From: Caldimonas sp046291045
GTDB taxonomy: Bacteria > Pseudomonadota > Gammaproteobacteria > Burkholderiales > Burkholderiaceae_C
NCBI RefSeq assembly: GCF_046291045.1
Contig: NZ_JBKBSL010000003.1
Coordinates: forward strand, 62,001-126,000
DNA: 64,000 bases
Reading direction: 5' to 3'
Positions within the stretch are counted from its first letter, which is position 1; each line of letters starts with the position of its first letter. The notes below the pieces were generated by a model. It was given only the letters and a program-made list of their open reading frames with translations, did not search any database and was not told the origin of the DNA. Positions 60,635 through 64,000 of this stretch are shown here, one piece after another. The translations under genes and the position numbers were made by a program.

Positions 60635-60864
60635 AGTATCTCGTGGTGGCGCTGGTCGTGCTGGTGGTGGTCTGGCTGCTGCGCAGCGCCCGCCGCCGCG
60701 ACGAGGGGCCTGCGCCGTCCGGCGGCGCAGGCCCGCGGGCGCACCCCGAGGCCATGGTCGACTGCGCGCACTGCGGGCTGCACCTGCCTGTGGCCGAGGC
60801 CGTGAAGGGCGAGGACGGCCGGCACTATTGCAGCGCGGCCCATCGCCTGGCCGGCCCGCGATGA
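60628..60864 (+). CDS. PP0621-family small protein
   Basis: 78-residue protein with an N-terminal membrane helix (KYLVVALVVLVVVWLL) and a C-terminal zinc-ribbon-like part: DCAHCGLHLP then HYCSAAHR. It is the usual small gene between ypjD and pilS in Betaproteobacteria. Function unknown. It overlaps both neighbours (start inside the ypjD end; stop inside the pilS ATG). Confidence 0.9.
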   Translation: MVKYLVVALVVLVVVWLLRSARRRDEGPAPSGGAGPRAHPEAMVDCAHCGLHLPVAEAVKGEDGRHYCSAAHRLAGPR

Positions 60865-62735
60865 GCCGACGAATCCCGCAACGACGCCCCGCCAAGCAGC
60901 CCGCCGCTGCGGCCGAACGGCCCGCACCGGAGTCTTGGTTCGCCGCGCTCGGGGTCGAACAGGACACGCAGATCGACGAGGAATCCCGCTACAACGACGG
61001 CAGCACCCTGCCCAGCGAGGACTCGCGCTTCCTCACCCGCCACGCCCGCCGCCTGCTCGGCCCGGGCATGCCTTCGTTCCAGCGCATCTTCCGGGCCTTT
61101 CTTGGCGCGCGGGTGGTGGTGGGGCTGCTGCTGCTGGGCACCCAACTGGCCAGTGCAGGCCTGGGCACGGGCGCGCCCTGGCCTGTGTTGGCCGGCTGCG
61201 TGGTCTACGCCGGCCTGACCCTCGCCACCTGGTTCGTCTACCGTCGGCGTGCAGGCGGGGCGGGGGGTAGCCCATTGCGGCTGAGTCGCACCCAGTGGCT
61301 GGCCACCGTCGTGTTGGATGTGGCGGCCTTCGGCACTCTGCACCTGATCGCTCCGAGGGGCGGGCTCAATTTCGTGCCCCTGCTGGTGCTGCCGGTGCTG
61401 ATGGCCGGGGTGCTGACCCGGCGGCAGACCGCGCTGGCGGTGGCGGCCACCGTCACGCTGATGCTGCTAGGCGAGGCTTGGCGCGAAGCCACCCGCGGTG
61501 GCGACCTGGGCGTGCTGATGACCCAGGCTGGCCTGGTGGCCAGCGGCTTTTTCGTGATCGCGATCCTGGCCGGCGAGCTGGCTGGTCGGCTGGCTCGTGA
61601 GGAACTCGCCGCCCGCGGCAGCCTCGAGCTGGCGCGCCAGCAGGCGCAACTCAACCGCCTGGTGATCGACGAGCTGCATCACGGCGTCTTGGTGGTCGAT
61701 CGTCGCGGCAAGGTGCGCGCGGCCAACCCGGCGGCACGGCGCATCATCTCAGACTCGGGCTTGGCCCGCCCTGCCCCCTTTCCACTGCAGTCCCAGCCTG
61801 TCTGGGAACCGCTGGCCCAGGCGGTGCGGCGGGCCTTTGCCGAGGGTCAGTGGCCCCAGGCAGGCCGCGAGATCCACCTGATCTTCGACTCGGGCCTGGA
61901 GCGCGTGCTGCGGGTGCGCATGCGTTTCACCCGCCGGCGCGACCCGGACAGCAGCGAGGAGCTGTGCGTGCTGTTCCTCGAAGACGAACGCGACGTGCAG
62001 GCGCGCGTGCGCCAGGAGAAGCTGGCGGCGATGGGGCGCATCTCGGCGGGCATCGCGCACGAGATCCGCAACCCGCTGGCAGCCATTTCCCAGGCCAATG
62101 CGCTGCTGGCCGAAGACGCAGTCACACCGGCCCAGCGTCAGCTCACGCAAATGGTCAGCGACAACGTCGAGCGTCTCAAGCGCATCGTCGACGACGTGAT
62201 GGAAGTGGCCCCCGGGGGGCCGGCGGCAACCCCCCCGGTGGTGGATCTGACCGCCTTGGTGGCCACCGTGTGCAGCGAGTGGTCGCGCACCGCCCGGCTG
62301 CCCCAGGACGAGCGCAGTGCGCTGCGCCTGGAGTTGCCTGCGCAGCCCCTGGGCTCGCGCTTCGAGCCCGACCACCTGCGCCGCGTGCTGGTCAACCTGC
62401 TGGACAACGCCTACCGCCACGCCTCGGGCCGGCCCGGCTGCGTGGAGGTGCATCTGTACCCCGATGGCGAGGGTGTCGTCACGCTGAGCGTGGCCAGCGA
62501 CGGGGCGCCGATTCCTCCCGAGGTCGAGCGCTACCTCTTCGAGCCCTTCTTCTCGACGCGCAGCCGCGGCACGGGTCTGGGCCTGTATATTTGCAAGGAG
62601 TTGTGCGAGCGCTACGGCGCGACCATCGACTACCGCCTGCGCGGCGCCCACCACGTCGCGCGTAACGAGTTCTACCTGGTCATGCGGCGCGAAGCGCTCG
62701 ATACCGGCGCGCCCACCCTGCACCTCGACACATGA
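60861..62735 (+). CDS. pilS: Sensor histidine kinase PilS
   Basis: 624-residue membrane kinase that phosphorylates PilR to control pilin expression. It has a hydrophilic N-terminal extension (residues 1-75), six probable membrane helices (about 78-240), a short PAS-like region (about 265-375), a HisKA with His400 in AGIAHEIRNPLAAIS, and HATPase with LVNLLDNAYRHAS and GTGLGLYICKELC. The ATG overlaps the PP0621 stop, and the pilR start overlaps its stop. Its partner is PilR next door. Confidence 0.94.
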   Translation: MSRRIPQRRPAKQPAAAAERPAPESWFAALGVEQDTQIDEESRYNDGSTLPSEDSRFLTRHARRLLGPGMPSFQRIFRAFLGARVVVGLLLLGTQLASAGLGTGAPWPVLAGCVVYAGLTLATWFVYRRRAGGAGGSPLRLSRTQWLATVVLDVAAFGTLHLIAPRGGLNFVPLLVLPVLMAGVLTRRQTALAVAATVTLMLLGEAWREATRGGDLGVLMTQAGLVASGFFVIAILAGELAGRLAREELAARGSLELARQQAQLNRLVIDELHHGVLVVDRRGKVRAANPAARRIISDSGLARPAPFPLQSQPVWEPLAQAVRRAFAEGQWPQAGREIHLIFDSGLERVLRVRMRFTRRRDPDSSEELCVLFLEDERDVQARVRQEKLAAMGRISAGIAHEIRNPLAAISQANALLAEDAVTPAQRQLTQMVSDNVERLKRIVDDVMEVAPGGPAATPPVVDLTALVATVCSEWSRTARLPQDERSALRLELPAQPLGSRFEPDHLRRVLVNLLDNAYRHASGRPGCVEVHLYPDGEGVVTLSVASDGAPIPPEVERYLFEPFFSTRSRGTGLGLYICKELCERYGATIDYRLRGAHHVARNEFYLVMRREALDTGAPTLHLDT

Positions 62736-64000
62736 CGCTCGCCTCCCACTACAGTTTGCTGGTCGTCGACGACGAACCCGACCTGCGCACCCTGTACGAG
62801 CTGACGCTGCTGCGCGAGGGCTACGACGTGGAGACGGCCTCCAGCGTCGAAGACGCCTGGGCGCGGCTGCGCGACCGCACCTACAGCGCCGTGATCACCG
62901 ACATGCGCCTGCCCGACGGCACCGGCCTGGACCTGCTGCGCCGCCTCGAACAGGCCGGCCGGCGCGAAAAGACCATCGTGATCACCGCCTTCGGCTCGCC
63001 GGAGAACGCCGTCGAGGCGCTCAAGGCGGGCGCCTACGACTATCTCACCAAGCCGGTGGACCTGCGACAGTTCCGCTCGGTGATTGCCTCGGCGCTCGGG
63101 CGCCAGAGCGCCGCCGGCCCATCGGCGCCGATGCCCGCGGCGGCCGCCCCGCGGGCCACCGTGCGCGCAGGCACGGGCGCGGGAGGCACCGGCGGTGCGG
63201 CGCGGCGGGCCCTGGATCGCATGGCCGGCCAGTCCCCGGCCATGCAGCAAGTGCGCAGCCTCATCGACAAGGTGGCGCGCAGCATGGCGCCGGTCTTGGT
63301 GGCGGGCGAATCGGGCACCGGCAAGGAATTGGTCGCGCGGTCCATCCACGAGGTCAGCCCGCGCCAAGACCAACCCTTCATCGCCGTCAACTGCGGAGCC
63401 ATTCCCGAGCAACTGCTGGAGGCCGAGTTTTTCGGCTACCGCAAAGGGGCCTTCACCGGCGCCAACGAGGATCGCGAGGGCTTCTTCCAGGCGGCGCGCG
63501 GCGGCACGCTCTTTCTCGACGAAATCGGCGATTTGCCGCTGTCGATGCAATCCAAGCTGCTGCGCGTCATCCAGGAGCGTGCGGTGCGCCCGGTGGGCGC
63601 GGTGGCCGAAACGCCCGTGGACGTGCGCATCATCAGCGCCACCCACAAAGATCTGGCCGCCGAGGTGCAGTCCGGGCGCTTCCGCCAGGATCTGTACTAC
63701 CGCCTCAACGTCATCCAGATCCGCGTGCCGCCGCTGCGTGAGCGCCTGGAAGATCTGCCGGCCATCTGCGAGCGCGTGCTCGAGCGCATCGCCCTGGACG
63801 CCGGCGTGTGGCCGCCCCCGCGCTTGGCGCCGCAAGCGTTGGAACAGTTGCGCCGCTATGCCTTCCCGGGCAATGTGCGCGAGCTGGAGAACCTGCTGCA
63901 CCGCGCCGTCGCCCTGTCCGGCGGCGACTGGGTCGACGAAGGGGCGCTGTCCCTGCCCGACGATCCGGACGGCGACACTCTGTCCCAGGAGCTCGATGCC
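62732..64000 (+). CDS. pilR: NtrC-type response regulator PilR (3' end outside window)
   Basis: Sigma-54-dependent activator of pilin genes. The frame is open from ATG 62732, overlapping the pilS stop, to the right edge (423 codons visible). It has a receiver domain with phospho-acceptor Asp57 in ITDMRLPDG, and an AAA+ domain with Walker A GESGTGKE (192-199), GAFTGA (239-244) for sigma-54 contact, and FLDEIGDLPL Walker B. The C-terminal HTH domain is beyond the window. An alanine-rich linker (about residues 124-155) joins receiver and AAA+. Confidence 0.96.
   Translation, partial: MTLASHYSLLVVDDEPDLRTLYELTLLREGYDVETASSVEDAWARLRDRTYSAVITDMRLPDGTGLDLLRRLEQAGRREKTIVITAFGSPENAVEALKAGAYDYLTKPVDLRQFRSVIASALGRQSAAGPSAPMPAAAAPRATVRAGTGAGGTGGAARRALDRMAGQSPAMQQVRSLIDKVARSMAPVLVAGESGTGKELVARSIHEVSPRQDQPFIAVNCGAIPEQLLEAEFFGYRKGAFTGANEDREGFFQAARGGTLFLDEIGDLPLSMQSKLLRVIQERAVRPVGAVAETPVDVRIISATHKDLAAEVQSGRFRQDLYYRLNVIQIRVPPLRERLEDLPAICERVLERIALDAGVWPPPRLAPQALEQLRRYAFPGNVRELENLLHRAVALSGGDWVDEGALSLPDDPDGDTLSQELDA

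Noticed and set aside
1..64000. CRISPR array, insertion sequence, prophage or integrase
   Set aside because: No regular direct repeats with spacers, transposase-like product or attachment-site duplication seen on either strand.

Overview
This window looks like chromosomal DNA of a high-GC betaproteobacterium of the order Burkholderiales (Comamonadaceae/Sphaerotilaceae-like). That placement is an inference from gene order (pilO-P-Q-aroK-aroB, ispE-tRNA-Gln-prs-rplY-pth, hrcA-nadK-recN, ypjD-PP0621-pilS-pilR) and from strong G/C at third codon positions. Coding density is very high. Many neighbours overlap by four bases (ATGA or GTGA), and no stretch above 300 bp lacks a gene. I saw no insertion sequence, prophage or CRISPR array.

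Layout. (1) 1-7.9 kb: the end of a type IV pilus operon (pilO, pilP, pilQ), then aroK, a large putative lipoprotein gene, aroB and a dGTPase-like gene. (2) 7.9-27.7 kb: a leucine/isovalerate catabolism region. It holds a divergent metallo-beta-lactamase-fold hydrolase, the MerR-family regulator liuR, a thioesterase, isovaleryl-CoA dehydrogenase (liuA), aceK, a thiolase, an SDR and an acyl-CoA dehydrogenase. trkA-trkH, a DsbA-fold isomerase and a rhodanese interrupt it; then come liuB-liuC-liuD, a small antisense gene and HMG-CoA lyase (liuE), with ybaK-like, DUF1289 and second isomerase genes. Three near-identical palindromes mark a probable LiuR regulon. (3) 27.9-32.1 kb: protease-MoxR-DUF58-VWA operon. 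(4) 32.2-38.6 kb: a Nudix/MBL fusion, a YdjM-like membrane hydrolase, and a binding-protein/hybrid-kinase pair. (5) 38.6-44.7 kb: a vapBC toxin-antitoxin pair, a CAU tRNA, hrcA, nadK, recN, rapZ and a Lon N-domain protein. (6) 44.7-48.7 kb: mutY-dynamin-mutM on the minus strand. (7) 48.8-54.6 kb: TPR protein, lolB, ispE, tRNA-Gln, prs, rplY, pth. (8) 54.6-59.7 kb: DUF4124-like protein, ferredoxin, coaD, rsmD, ftsY, DUF2726 protein, ffh. (9) 59.8-64 kb: ypjD, PP0621-type protein, pilS and the 5' part of pilR, which runs off the right edge.

How the genes work together. LiuA, LiuBD, LiuC and LiuE form the complete path from isovaleryl-CoA to acetoacetate plus acetyl-CoA. AceK, embedded in the block, would steer the resulting acetyl-CoA towards the glyoxylate shunt. 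The pilus is represented at both ends, by its alignment/secretin proteins on the left and its PilS-PilR control system on the right. Several genes (trkA, hrcA, nadK, mutM, pth, liuR) have a -10-like hexamer 5-8 bp from the start codon and no clear Shine-Dalgarno, suggesting leaderless or very short-leader transcripts.
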